Shown: piece by piece, positions 54,504 through 63,845 of the stretch
Position numbering within the stretch: position 1 is the first letter of the stretch
Layout: each line of letters begins with the position of its first letter
From: JBMNKL01 sp050952225
GTDB taxonomy: Bacteria > Bacillota > Clostridia > Acetivibrionales > DTU013
Direction of reading: 5' to 3'
Length of the DNA stretch: 64,000 nucleotides
Assembly: GCA_050952225.1 (NCBI GenBank)
Contig: JBMNKL010000004.1
Location: 1 to 64,000, forward strand
Position numbers and translations under genes: made by a program
Notes under the pieces: model-generated
What the model saw: the letters and a program-made list of their open reading frames with translations, nothing else
The model's database searches: none
What the model was told of the DNA's origin: nothing

Positions 54504-55895
54504 TTATTCCGTTCTAATCGCTTCAAGCGCACTAAGCTTCATTGCGCGTCTTGCCGGCATGAAACCGGATATAAGGCCTACCAGGGTTGCAAAGCACAGG
54601 GAAAGCAAAGCCAGCCATACCGGGATAACCGATATGACGTTGTCCCCGCCGTATCCGCCTCCCAGGATTCCTCCCCCGGCAAAATGGTTCAATACGGCTG
54701 AAGCCCCATAGCTGAACCCAAGGCCGAGCAAACCTCCTATAAACCCGATCAGTCCCGCCTCGAACAGGAACAGGTTCCTGATGTCGCCAAGCATGCATCC
54801 CAGTACTTTCATCACGCCTATTTCCCTGGTTCTTTCATAAATCGACATGATCATTGTATTTGTAATGCCAAGCGCAGCTACAAAAAGTGATATCGCACCG
54901 ATGCCGCCAAGTACAGCCTGCAGCGTTGCCGACGTCTCCTGCATGCTTTCGAGAATATCGATCAAACTGTATGTGCCGTATCCCATCGCTTTTATCTGGT
55001 CCTGCACTTTCTGCACATCGTTCATGTCCTTGACCTTTACTTTTATCTGGTCGTAGCCTTCCTGCTGCCTGCCTGAGGAGTACCTCACCCCGCTGGCGCT
55101 GGCGCTTTGCTGCCTTTCATTTTCCTTGATGATTTTCCTCAGGTATTCTATGTTCATAAAAATGGAATATGATTTTTCATCCTGGGATTCCTCGAGGATG
55201 CCTACGCCTTTCACTTTGTAAAGTTTCGGCGGCCTGTAGTTCGTCTGTCCGCCCATTCCTGCCGGCCTGCGTTCACCGTAGCTCATGTCAAATGTCAATA
55301 TCAGCTTGTCGTTCAGCACGTCGACGTCGGGTTCCGGCCTTTCACCTCCTCCATACCCGCCGCCGTAATATATTACTCCCCCGTACCTGCCGGTGTTTGC
55401 CCTCGGATTATAGAAGTCGTATGGCGTCTGACTGCCAAAGAGAAGCGCTGTCGTATCATCCTCAGTCAGCAGCCTGCCTTCGGCAACCTTGAAATCAAAA
55501 GCTTCGAGCGCCTTGGGATCCACTCCGACGATATTCGCATACATTGTATATTTGCCGGAAACCAGCTTGAGCCCTCTCCGAAAGTATGGCATAACAGCTT
55601 CTACGCCTTCAATTGCGGCAATTTTCGCCACGGCTTTATCATCCAGCACCGATTCCCGCGCTATTCCGCCGCCCATACCGTCCTCCTGAAAGTAATACCG
55701 GTTGACTTCTATGACATTAAGGCTGCCCATTCTCTCAAGCTGCCTCCTGAAGCTTTCATTCACTCCAATACCCAGCGACAGCATCACCACTATCGACGCC
55801 GTTCCGATAAGCACGCCAAGTATGGTCAGGACAGACCTTACCTTCCTTCTCATGAAATTCCTGAAAGCCAGCCTGATAAGATCCTTCTTACTCAT
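54504..55895 (-). CDS. MacB-like ABC transporter permease (FtsX domain)
   Basis: 463 residues. An N-terminal membrane helix in RRKVRSVLTILGVLIGTASIVV, a long extracytoplasmic MacB-type domain (residues about 50-330) containing a Gly/Tyr-rich stretch (GGVIYYGGGYGGGERPE), and three C-terminal helices of the FtsX fold (FVAALGITNTMIMSIYERTREIGVMKVLG, IGFIGGLLGLG, VWLALLSLCFATLVGLISG). Mechanotransmission type rather than solute transport. It overlaps the surface-protein gene by eight bases and pairs with the ATPase at 58250. Confidence 0.87.
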   Translation of the reverse strand: MSKKDLIRLAFRNFMRRKVRSVLTILGVLIGTASIVVMLSLGIGVNESFRRQLERMGSLNVIEVNRYYFQEDGMGGGIARESVLDDKAVAKIAAIEGVEAVMPYFRRGLKLVSGKYTMYANIVGVDPKALEAFDFKVAEGRLLTEDDTTALLFGSQTPYDFYNPRANTGRYGGVIYYGGGYGGGERPEPDVDVLNDKLILTFDMSYGERRPAGMGGQTNYRPPKLYKVKGVGILEESQDEKSYSIFMNIEYLRKIIKENERQQSASASGVRYSSGRQQEGYDQIKVKVKDMNDVQKVQDQIKAMGYGTYSLIDILESMQETSATLQAVLGGIGAISLFVAALGITNTMIMSIYERTREIGVMKVLGCMLGDIRNLFLFEAGLIGFIGGLLGLGFSYGASAVLNHFAGGGILGGGYGGDNVISVIPVWLALLSLCFATLVGLISGFMPARRAMKLSALEAIRTE

Positions 55896-58305
55896 CCAGA
55901 CTCATTTCCTTCCTCTTGATATGCCTTTTCCTGAGTACGACAAATACTGTAATACCCGTTGCGAGTATCACCAGCGCCGGGATTATATAGACAAAAACGC
56001 TTTTCTTCCCTCCGCCCGGCATTCCTTCCATACCCGGCCCCATCATGCCTTCGACGGGCATGCCTTTTTCATCCAGCATGGGGCCTTGCATCTGCATCTC
56101 CATAACGTTGAGCGTGAATTCCTTTCGTATTTCGGATATTTTGCCGTTTGCGTCCTCAAATGTGAACACTATGCTTCCGTTTTGCATTCCCGGATTCATC
56201 GGGGAAAATGACGCATCGAAAAAGTCCGACCTTCCGGGTTCAAAGTTCCCCACGTAATAACTGAGGCCTTGTCCCTGGAAATCGCCCTCAACCTTGACCA
56301 TAAGATTGTACAGCGTGGATTTCCCCATGTTGTAGAAATCCAGGTATACTGATACCGGCTGGCCTACGAACGCTTCGGGCATCAGGTTGATATCACTCAC
56401 AACCAGCCTCGGGTTCTGCAAAACACGTACGCTCATGGTTTCCTTCGCAGTATATGGATTTCCCCTGTTGTCCTCGTATTCGAAATTTACCGTAAGCATA
56501 TATGATTTTTGCTCAGCATCCGGCTTTACGTGCAGCAGCATCTCCCTTTCCACTTTGTGGCCGCTCGGTATGCTTTCAAGGTAAAAAGTGTTTCCGGAAT
56601 CAGCAGGCGTAAAGGTGCCGTCATCAGACGTGACCGTTACTTTTATATTCGATACGTCAACCGTCCTGCTTGTATTTAAAAACGACATTTTCAGCTTAAA
56701 TTCCTCGCCTGCGTTAACCGGGAAAGGTTCCATCGAATAATTGTCTATTATGATCCTGGGAACAGTCTTCCCTGCGCTGTTTTCGACAAATACCCCGACA
56801 TACTGGGACGCATTGTACTTGTTTCCAAGCAGGTCCTCGTACTCAATATTCAAAGAGATCGGGTAATTTTTTGTCGCAACGTCATCCACGGCAAAAAGCT
56901 TGAAAGATACTTTCTTTACGGATGAAGCATCCATTTTTTCAAGGTAGACGGGATTCATCGATTTCGTTATTATGCCCTGGTCTGACGAAAGCGTTACTTT
57001 TACATTCTTTGCGGTTCCGCCATTATTTTTAATATCGGCGCTTATCTCAAAGTCTTTTCCCGGTTCCAGCGCTGTCTGCGGTGACGCAATTTTTTCAAAA
57101 ACGATGCTTGGCCTGACGGAGCCGCCCTCGCCTGCCGGGACAAATATCTGGTTTTCCTCCGAATACGTGTTTCCTACGCTGTCGGTATAATCCATCTTTA
57201 CAGACAGCTCATTCGCACCGGCCACATCGGCTGTCGGCGTCAGCAATCGGTAGCTTACAGTCGCGCTGCCGCGGCCTTCTATCCTGTTCACATACCTGAC
57301 GTCCGTCGTGTTGTAGGCGGTATACCCGCCGCTTTTCAACCCTTTCAGGGCAATCCTTACATCCCTTGCAGGAAGGTTGCCCAGGTTTTTTATCTTTATT
57401 TCAAGATCGACGGTGCCTATCGCGGCATCGGCTTCTTTGACCGAAACAGAGTCTACCGTAAGCCTGGGATTGACATTGTCATTTTTTACCCTTATATATA
57501 CCGTTTCCGAGTCGGTGAAATAGTCACCGTACGCATTTTCAAAATCATAATTGAGCTTCATCGGGTACAAACCCTCGGGTGCGCTTTTCAGTATGCGCAC
57601 GATGAAAGAGATGTTCTCCGTATCGTTCCCGTTTATGTAATCAACCTTCTGCCTGAGGTCGAAGTCCTCAAGGACAAAGGGCGCTTTCGTCTCGTCCGCC
57701 ATTTTCAATGTCGCGGTTATATTCCTTGCCTGGTATATGCTGCTGTTTTTTACCGGGAATGTCATCGTCTCGGCACTACCGGCAGTAATGGTCGGTATGC
57801 GGTTGCCGATGGTCGTACCGAGCTTTGGGGTGTATTTCGATGTATCCTGCGATGATGAGGCGCTACCTGAGCCAGATTCAACCAAACCAACCAAACTTAT
57901 TTCTTCCGTTTCTGCTTGAGGCTTCCCATCAACTTGATAACTAAGCTGCAAATATAACTCATTGCCTTTTCCTAAATACACTAATTCTATGTACTTATGG
58001 GCTGGGTATTCCTCATTGTCTGCCGGTAAAGAATCAAGTATTTTTATTTTTTCCGGCTCTTTGACTCTCCGGGAAAAACTCGAGCCCGGCAATACTTCAA
58101 CATAAAGATCTGTAATTTCATCTGTCGAAATATTGGTGCAATGCAGCCTTACGCCAACATATTCTCCTTTTTTTATGTCTTTCCTGGCAGTTTGGTCAAA
58201 GTCTATATTTATCCTGTTTTCTTCACCCGCTCCATAAACTGCCGTCCCGCTAAACACCTGCAGGCACAGTGCCAATGTTATCAATACTACCGTCAACCTC
58301 TTCAT
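55888..58305 (-). CDS. Large surface protein with CARDB/NEW3-like repeats and Met-rich stalk
   Basis: 805 residues. Signal peptide (KRLTVVLITLALCLQVFSGTAVYG), then about five Ig-like beta domains of COG1361/CARDB type, each with a phrase like GNLPARDVRIALKG, GGTAKNVKVTLSSD or MGKSTLYNLMVKVEG. A methionine-rich segment follows (nine Met in about 30 residues, from EMQMQGPM to MEGMPGGG), then one membrane helix (VFVYIIPALVILATGITVFVVL) and a basic tail. Its start lies inside the 3' end of the ATPase gene and its end inside the permease gene, so all three are one operon. Likely a cell-surface partner of the MacB-like transporter. Confidence 0.75.
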   Translation of the reverse strand: MKRLTVVLITLALCLQVFSGTAVYGAGEENRINIDFDQTARKDIKKGEYVGVRLHCTNISTDEITDLYVEVLPGSSFSRRVKEPEKIKILDSLPADNEEYPAHKYIELVYLGKGNELYLQLSYQVDGKPQAETEEISLVGLVESGSGSASSSQDTSKYTPKLGTTIGNRIPTITAGSAETMTFPVKNSSIYQARNITATLKMADETKAPFVLEDFDLRQKVDYINGNDTENISFIVRILKSAPEGLYPMKLNYDFENAYGDYFTDSETVYIRVKNDNVNPRLTVDSVSVKEADAAIGTVDLEIKIKNLGNLPARDVRIALKGLKSGGYTAYNTTDVRYVNRIEGRGSATVSYRLLTPTADVAGANELSVKMDYTDSVGNTYSEENQIFVPAGEGGSVRPSIVFEKIASPQTALEPGKDFEISADIKNNGGTAKNVKVTLSSDQGIITKSMNPVYLEKMDASSVKKVSFKLFAVDDVATKNYPISLNIEYEDLLGNKYNASQYVGVFVENSAGKTVPRIIIDNYSMEPFPVNAGEEFKLKMSFLNTSRTVDVSNIKVTVTSDDGTFTPADSGNTFYLESIPSGHKVEREMLLHVKPDAEQKSYMLTVNFEYEDNRGNPYTAKETMSVRVLQNPRLVVSDINLMPEAFVGQPVSVYLDFYNMGKSTLYNLMVKVEGDFQGQGLSYYVGNFEPGRSDFFDASFSPMNPGMQNGSIVFTFEDANGKISEIRKEFTLNVMEMQMQGPMLDEKGMPVEGMMGPGMEGMPGGGKKSVFVYIIPALVILATGITVFVVLRKRHIKRKEMSLDE

Positions 58306-59011
58306 TTGAAAACCCCCCGGCTTTATTTATAATGTCTATTTTTTCTATGTTACCATCCAGTATATGGACGATCCTGTCGGCGTATGAGGCTATTTGCATG
58401 TCGTGCGTCACTATGACGAGCGTCTGGTTGTTTTTCCTGGCCATCGTTGTAATGAGGTCCATGACCTCCTTTGTTGTTTTTGAATCAAGGTTGCCCGTCG
58501 GCTCGTCGGCAAAGACGATTTCAGGCATCGTGACAAAAGCCCTGGCTATACCCACCCTCTGCTGCTGGCCGCCGCTCATCTGGGAAGGCTTGTGCTTGTA
58601 ATGCGTTGCCAGGCCGACCGCCTTCAGCATCTCCATTGCTTTCTTGTCCCTTATGGATTTGGACACACCTTTAAAAGTAAGGGGTATGCCGACATTTTCA
58701 AGGGCGGTAAGCATGGGAAGCAAATTGTATGACTGGAATACAAAACCCAGGTTGTCCCGGCGAAATTTCGCGAGCTGCTTCTCCGACATCTTCTCTATCG
58801 CTTTCCCCTTAATCCTGATAGTCCCTTTTGTAGGCTTCTCAAGCCCTGCCATCAGGTTCAAAAGCGTAGACTTGCCCGAGCCGGACGTGCCCAGCAGGCA
58901 GCAAAACTCGCCCTTCTGTATGTCGAGGCTCACATTGTCCAGTGCGACAACCTTCTCTTCTCCTATTCTGTAGACTTTTCTCAAGTTTTTCAGTTCGATT
59001 ATGTTTTTCAA
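58250..59011 (-). CDS. LolD/MacB-type ABC transporter ATPase
   Basis: 253 residues. Walker A GTSGSGKSTLLNLMAGLEKP, Q-loop FVFQSYNLLPMLTALENVGIP, signature QMSGGQQQRVGIARAF, Walker B EIVFADEPTGNLDSKT and H-loop VTHD. The FADEPTGNLDS form and gene order with an FtsX-type permease place it in the LolD/MacB group. A C-terminal extension of about 25 residues (GGFSNEEVDGSIDNIG) overlaps the next gene by 56 bases. Confidence 0.92.
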   Translation of the reverse strand: MKNIIELKNLRKVYRIGEEKVVALDNVSLDIQKGEFCCLLGTSGSGKSTLLNLMAGLEKPTKGTIRIKGKAIEKMSEKQLAKFRRDNLGFVFQSYNLLPMLTALENVGIPLTFKGVSKSIRDKKAMEMLKAVGLATHYKHKPSQMSGGQQQRVGIARAFVTMPEIVFADEPTGNLDSKTTKEVMDLITTMARKNNQTLVIVTHDMQIASYADRIVHILDGNIEKIDIINKAGGFSNEEVDGSIDNIGTVPAGV

Positions 59012-59144
59012 TTCAAGATCAAGCTCCTTTATGCCAAACTAGTTAGACTACTATTCTCGATGCAAGGTTCCACATTTTATCAACAAATTGATTTTATTGC
59101 CTGACGCTCATGTCCCCTTGTCCGAAAATACAGCCGCAAACCTG

Positions 59145-60896
59145 CTAACCGTGCATCATCGTGTCCTGGTCCTTGAATTGCAGTTCGTACAATTGCCGGT
59201 ACATTCCGTTTAGCGTAAGTAATTCAGAATGGTTTCCGGACTCCACGATTCTTCCTTCATCTATGACAAGGATTGTATCGGCGCGTTTTATTGTTGAAAG
59301 CCTGTGCGCCACCACTATAATTGTTCTGTTTTCGGCCAGTTCATGAATAGCCTGTTGTATCCGTGACTCGGTCTCAACGTCGACGGCGGCCGTCGCCTCG
59401 TCAAGTATGAGTATCGGCGTATCGCGAAGCACCGCCCTGGCAATGGACAGGCGCTGTTTCTGCCCTCCCGACAGCCTTACGCCCCTCTCGCCGATTATGG
59501 TATCATATCCCTCGGGCAGTTCAGCAATGAATTCATGTGCCCTGGCCGTTTTCGCAGCCTGTATTATCTCTTCCATGGAAGCGCTCTTGCTCCCATAGGC
59601 GATATTTTCAGCTACCGTGCCGTTAAAGAGAAATATATCCTGGAGTACAATGCTAATCTGGTTCCTGAGAGATGCAAGCGTTATCTCCCTCAGATCCTTT
59701 CCGTCAAGGAGTATTCGCCCGGACACCGGGTCATAAAAGCGGGCTATCAGGCTGATAATCGTGGTTTTACCCACTCCCGTAGGTCCCACCAGCGCGACCA
59801 TGCTCCCGGGCGCGGCACGAAAACTGATGTTGCGGAGTACCGGCGCTGAATCCATGTAGCTGAAACTTACATTTTCAAACACAATGTCGCCCTTGCAGGA
59901 CGTGATATCCACGGCCCCCGGGGTATCGGCAATGTCAGGCTCCGTGTCCAGTACTTCAAAGACCCTGTCGGCCCCGGCAATAGCCTGCTGCAGGTCTTCT
60001 ATCACCCTGGCCAGCGCGCTGACAGGCTGGTAGAACAAATTCAGGTAAAGCAGGAATCCTACAATATCCGGGATTGAAAGGCTGCCGCCCAATGCCAGCC
60101 TGCTTCCGAAATAAACTACAATCACCGTGCCGGCAGAGCTTATAGCCTCGACTGTCGGGTGAAATACGGCGCTCAGCTTGAGCGCGTGCAAAATAGCGGA
60201 AGCATAGCTTTCTGCCTTTCTTTTTACATTTATTTTCTCCCTGCGCTGCTGATTGAATATCTGTATCTCTTTCATTCCCGATATGTTGTCCTGCAGCGTA
60301 GCGTTCAGCTCCGCGAGGCTCCCCTGTGCAATACGGAAGTTAGGCCTGACTTTTTTAATGAACACCCAGCTTCCGTACATCAAAAACGGGATTGGCACCA
60401 TTGTCAGCAGAGCCAGGTAAACATTTTTGCAAAAAAGAACTACCGCAACTCCCGTAAAAATTAGGACATTCGCAAACAATTCGGGCACAGCATGCGCAAT
60501 CAGGAGCTCAAATGTCGCGGTATCATTTACCGCCCTTGACATCAGCTGACCGGTTTGCTTGTCCTGGTAATAGCGCAGCGACAGCTTCTGAAGATGGTCA
60601 TATACCATCGTCCTCATGTCCGCGACAAGGTTCCATGCTGCCTTGTGGCCCATGTAATTGTTGAGGAACCTGAACAATACTTTAAATATATACGTACCGG
60701 CAAGCAAGATGGCGATATCCCGGACCGCGCCCATGGACGCTTCCGTAAACTCACCGGTCAATATATTCATAAGCTCGGTAATCAGCCACGGGCCTGCCAG
60801 GTTCAACAAGGTGACCGCGAAAATACTCGCGCCGGAGATGGCAAGAAGCCCCCAGTATGGCCTTGCATATTTGACAATTCTCTTTAAGTTTTTCAT
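59145..60896 (-). CDS. ABC exporter, fused membrane and ATPase domains
   Basis: 583 residues, the half-transporter size. Six membrane helices within residues 1-310 (YWGLLAISGASIFAVTLLNLAG, VLIFTGVAVVLFCKNVYLALL and others), then an ATPase with GPTGVGKTTIISLIARFYDP (Walker A), RLSGGQKQRLSIARAVLRD (signature) and ILILDEATAAVDVETE (Walker B). MsbA/LmrA type, homodimeric, exporting lipids, peptides or drugs; substrate unknown. ATG with AGGTTG. Appears monocistronic, downstream of nrdJ. Confidence 0.92.
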   Translation of the reverse strand: MKNLKRIVKYARPYWGLLAISGASIFAVTLLNLAGPWLITELMNILTGEFTEASMGAVRDIAILLAGTYIFKVLFRFLNNYMGHKAAWNLVADMRTMVYDHLQKLSLRYYQDKQTGQLMSRAVNDTATFELLIAHAVPELFANVLIFTGVAVVLFCKNVYLALLTMVPIPFLMYGSWVFIKKVRPNFRIAQGSLAELNATLQDNISGMKEIQIFNQQRREKINVKRKAESYASAILHALKLSAVFHPTVEAISSAGTVIVVYFGSRLALGGSLSIPDIVGFLLYLNLFYQPVSALARVIEDLQQAIAGADRVFEVLDTEPDIADTPGAVDITSCKGDIVFENVSFSYMDSAPVLRNISFRAAPGSMVALVGPTGVGKTTIISLIARFYDPVSGRILLDGKDLREITLASLRNQISIVLQDIFLFNGTVAENIAYGSKSASMEEIIQAAKTARAHEFIAELPEGYDTIIGERGVRLSGGQKQRLSIARAVLRDTPILILDEATAAVDVETESRIQQAIHELAENRTIIVVAHRLSTIKRADTILVIDEGRIVESGNHSELLTLNGMYRQLYELQFKDQDTMMHG

Positions 60897-60969
60897 ATCA
60901 ACCTCACAACCATTATATAGCCATATAAACTAGTTTATCATACACCAATATACCAGTTTCATACTTAAT

Positions 60970-61016
60970 AAAAAAGTAGAAAAAGTAGAATGAACTGATT
61001 TTCACCCTACTTTTCC
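60970..61016 (-). terminator. Terminator of nrdJ
   Basis: On the minus strand AAAAGTAGGGTGAA pairs with TTCATTCTACTTTT around a short loop, and T-rich sequence follows (TTTTTCTACTTTTTTATT). It lies just beyond the nrdJ stop codon. Confidence 0.7.
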
Positions 61017-61067
61017 AGGAGAATTGAGAATATTAACTAACAATAATGCCAACATTATTAAAGCATA

Positions 61068-63359
61068 TTACCCGCACCTGCTAAAGCCACAAGACCTGCA
61101 TATGACGCAGCCGCCTTCGTGCTCCACGGCTTCTCCGCATTCCGGGCAATTAGTCATGCTCAGCAAATCACTGGAACATTCGGTCGTTATCACATTTGGC
61201 CTGGTAACACAATTGAAACTGTCGTCATTGTCCTCTTCGCTATTGTTCCCGTTGCCGTTCTGCAGCTCCAGCACCTTTTCAATCAGGCGCCCTATCGCAT
61301 CGGGACAGGATAATACTTTAAGGTCCTTCTGCCTTATCGTGGACGGACACCTGATTCCTTTTAACTGCTCAACAATGGACTTTGCGTCGATACCAGACCT
61401 CAACGCGATGGACACAAGCCGGCTGGTCGCCTCGGACTGCGACGGGCAGCCTCCTGCACGGCCAGTATTTGTAAAGACTTCGCATATTCCTTCCTCATCG
61501 TAATTTACAGTTATATAAAGGTTTCCGCAGCCGATCCTGACTTTTTCCGTAAACCCGGTAGTGATGTTCGGCCTTGGCCTGGGAGATATTTTCGCATACC
61601 CCCCTGCCGCTCCTAACTGCCCTGCCTTCAGCGTCATCTCTTTGTCGCCGACGGCACCGATATTCAGTACCTGGCTTTCGCGGCTGCCGTCCCTGTAAAT
61701 TGTAACTCCTTTGCAACATGTTTTGTAAGCCAGTTCAAATACCGCCCTAACATCTTCCTTCGTTGCTCCCCTGCTAAGGTTGACCGTTTTTGAAACCGCG
61801 TTGTCGGTATATTTCTGGAATGAAGCCTGCATCTTCACATGCCATTCGGGAGTGATGTCGTGTGCCGTGACAAATACTTCCTTCACTTTTTCAGGTATTT
61901 CCGCAAAACCTTTAAGCGAGCCTTTTTTGGCGATTCGCTTCATTAAATCATCGGAGTAAAACCCTTCCACCATTGCCAGCTCTTTAAACAATGGGTTTAC
62001 CTCAACCAGTTCATCGTTATCCATGACATTCCTGATGTATGAGATGGCAAACAGCGGCTCGATTCCGCTGGAACAGTTGGCAATGATACTTAATGTACCC
62101 GTAGGCGCAATCGTTGTCGTGGTAGCGTTCCTGACCCTGACGCCCAGATCCTTGTAAATGCTCTTTTCAAAGAACGGGAATACGCCCTTTTTCTCTGCCA
62201 GTTCAACGGAGGCCTGCCTTGCTTCATCCTGGATGAAGTGCATGACTTTTTCGGCCAGTTTTATAGCCTTGTCCGTATTATACGGTATTCCCAGCCTGCA
62301 AAGAAGATCCGCCCAACCCATGACCCCGAGGCCTATTTTCCTTGTGCCCCTGGCCATTTCATCTATTTGGGGAAGCGGGTAACGGTTAACATCGATAACA
62401 TTGTCAAGGAAGTGCACCGCCTTCCTCACTACCTTGCCAAGCTTGTCATAATCAACGTCCATTTTGCCGTTGGTTTTTTTCACCATCAAGCTAAGATTTA
62501 TGGAACCGAGATTGCACGCTTCATACGGAAGTAACGGCTGTTCACCGCACGGATTTGTACTCTCTATTTCCCCAAGCTCCGGCGTGATGTTGTCCTTGTT
62601 TATCCTGTCGAGGAATATTATCCCCGGCTCCCCGTTATTCCAGGCATTGCTCACGATCATATCGAAGATCTCTCTTGCGCTCTCCTGCTTGACCGACTTC
62701 CCGGTCCTCGGGTCTATAAGTTCGTATGGAAGGTCTTTTTCCACCGCTTCCATGAATTTTTCTGTCACAGCGACACTGATATTGAAATTGGTTATGTCCT
62801 TGTTATCCTGCTTGCATGTTATAAATTCGCGGATATCAGGATGATCCACTCTGAGAATGCCCATATTGGCCCCTCTTCTGGTTCCGCCCTGCTTGACCGC
62901 TTCCGTTGCGGCGTTGAAAACTTTCATAAAACTGATCGGGCCGCTGGCCACGCCGCCAGTAGATTTAACGGTCGCCCCCTTGGGCCTGAGCCTGGAAAAG
63001 CTGAAGCCTGTGCCTCCGCCGCTCTTATGAATCAATGCGGCGTTTTTTATGGAATCAAAAATTCCTTCCATGGTATCTTCAACGGGCAATACAAAGCATG
63101 CGCTCAGTTGCCCCAAAGGCCGCCCCGCGTTCATCAAGGTCGGGGAATTTGGCAAAAACTCCAGATTTGCCATCATATTGAAAAAATCTTTTTCAATAGA
63201 TTTGAGCCCGGAAGCTGAACAATAGGGAGCATCTGCCGATGCTACCGTTTTAGCCACCCGTCTGAACATGTCTTCAGGAGTTTCAAGAAGTGTGCCATTT
63301 TCATCTTTGGCAAGATACCTTTTTTCGAGGACTTTCAGTGCGTTCTCGGATAAGTTCAT
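61068..63359 (-). CDS. nrdJ: Adenosylcobalamin-dependent (class II) ribonucleotide reductase
   Basis: About 763 residues. FLPNSPTLMNAGRPLGQLSACFVLPVEDTM split around the first redox Cys, HKSGGGTGFSFSRLRPKGATV, NPCGEQPLLPYEACNLGSINLS with the radical Cys (about 270) and ATTTIAPTGTLSIIANCSSGIEP are the class II/NrdJ motifs. The C-terminal end has CPECGEAVEHEGGCVICRSC, a zinc-ribbon-like Cys cluster for electron delivery. Makes deoxynucleotides without oxygen, using B12. ATG at 63359 (AAGGAGG site) replaces a longer in-frame start. Two NrdR-like boxes lie upstream. Confidence 0.95.
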   Translation of the reverse strand: MNLSENALKVLEKRYLAKDENGTLLETPEDMFRRVAKTVASADAPYCSASGLKSIEKDFFNMMANLEFLPNSPTLMNAGRPLGQLSACFVLPVEDTMEGIFDSIKNAALIHKSGGGTGFSFSRLRPKGATVKSTGGVASGPISFMKVFNAATEAVKQGGTRRGANMGILRVDHPDIREFITCKQDNKDITNFNISVAVTEKFMEAVEKDLPYELIDPRTGKSVKQESAREIFDMIVSNAWNNGEPGIIFLDRINKDNITPELGEIESTNPCGEQPLLPYEACNLGSINLSLMVKKTNGKMDVDYDKLGKVVRKAVHFLDNVIDVNRYPLPQIDEMARGTRKIGLGVMGWADLLCRLGIPYNTDKAIKLAEKVMHFIQDEARQASVELAEKKGVFPFFEKSIYKDLGVRVRNATTTTIAPTGTLSIIANCSSGIEPLFAISYIRNVMDNDELVEVNPLFKELAMVEGFYSDDLMKRIAKKGSLKGFAEIPEKVKEVFVTAHDITPEWHVKMQASFQKYTDNAVSKTVNLSRGATKEDVRAVFELAYKTCCKGVTIYRDGSRESQVLNIGAVGDKEMTLKAGQLGAAGGYAKISPRPRPNITTGFTEKVRIGCGNLYITVNYDEEGICEVFTNTGRAGGCPSQSEATSRLVSIALRSGIDAKSIVEQLKGIRCPSTIRQKDLKVLSCPDAIGRLIEKVLELQNGNGNNSEEDNDDSFNCVTRPNVITTECSSDLLSMTNCPECGEAVEHEGGCVICRSCGFSRCG

Positions 63360-63377
63360 TATATGGCCTCCTTGAAT

Positions 63378-63425
63378 ATACAATATTTTGTATGGGGAAA
63401 ATCTCTTGGTACTGTATATTGTATC
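63378..63425 (-). promoter_or_regulatory. Pair of NrdR-like boxes upstream of nrdJ
   Basis: ATACAATATTTTGTAT (63378-63393, perfect dyad ATACAA-TATT-TTGTAT) and, on the minus strand, GATACAATATACAGTA (63410-63425, imperfect). Centres are 32 bp apart, about three helical turns, matching the tandem arrangement that NrdR, the ribonucleotide reductase repressor, recognises. The first box overlaps the leader just before the ribosome site. Confidence 0.7.
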
Positions 63426-63845
63426 ATTTCCGCAGGGACAAGGTCAATATAAAAGGTGTAAAATGAAATTAGTAAATAAGTCCTATTGAAAATTATACAA
63501 AAATATGCTCCGCAATATATTAACCAAACATATAATAATTATTTGTAATTAAGCCAATTTAAGAAAGATTATATTGGCTTATTTAGCCAATTTATCAATT
63601 ACGGCAATGATATTGCCATGACAGTTGCCTCTAAGGATGTCAGGAATAATTTCAGAAAGTATAAGGCTGGCTGCAAAGGAAGGGGCATATAATGACATAA
63701 AACGGCAAAATAGTGTGCAAACTTGTTGCATGCCAGGGAGAAAACGGCACGCCTGGCCGGACGGTAATGGAAGATGCCCCGGCTTATGATTATGACCGAA
63801 AAAAGGTGTCATATGAAAAATTTTTTAAAAATAAACGCAAACAGT
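63426..63845. other. Gene-poor interval with a possible small-gene remnant
   Basis: AT-rich DNA with three nearby copies of AGCCAAT in alternating orientation (63550-63600). A plus-strand frame at about 63584-63692 reads FSQFINYGNDIAMTVASKDV then RNNFRKYKAGCKGRGI and stops; it looks antitoxin-like (a V-A-S-K-D-V-R-N-N-F core) but has no start and cannot be assigned. Nothing else is supportable. Confidence 0.3.
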
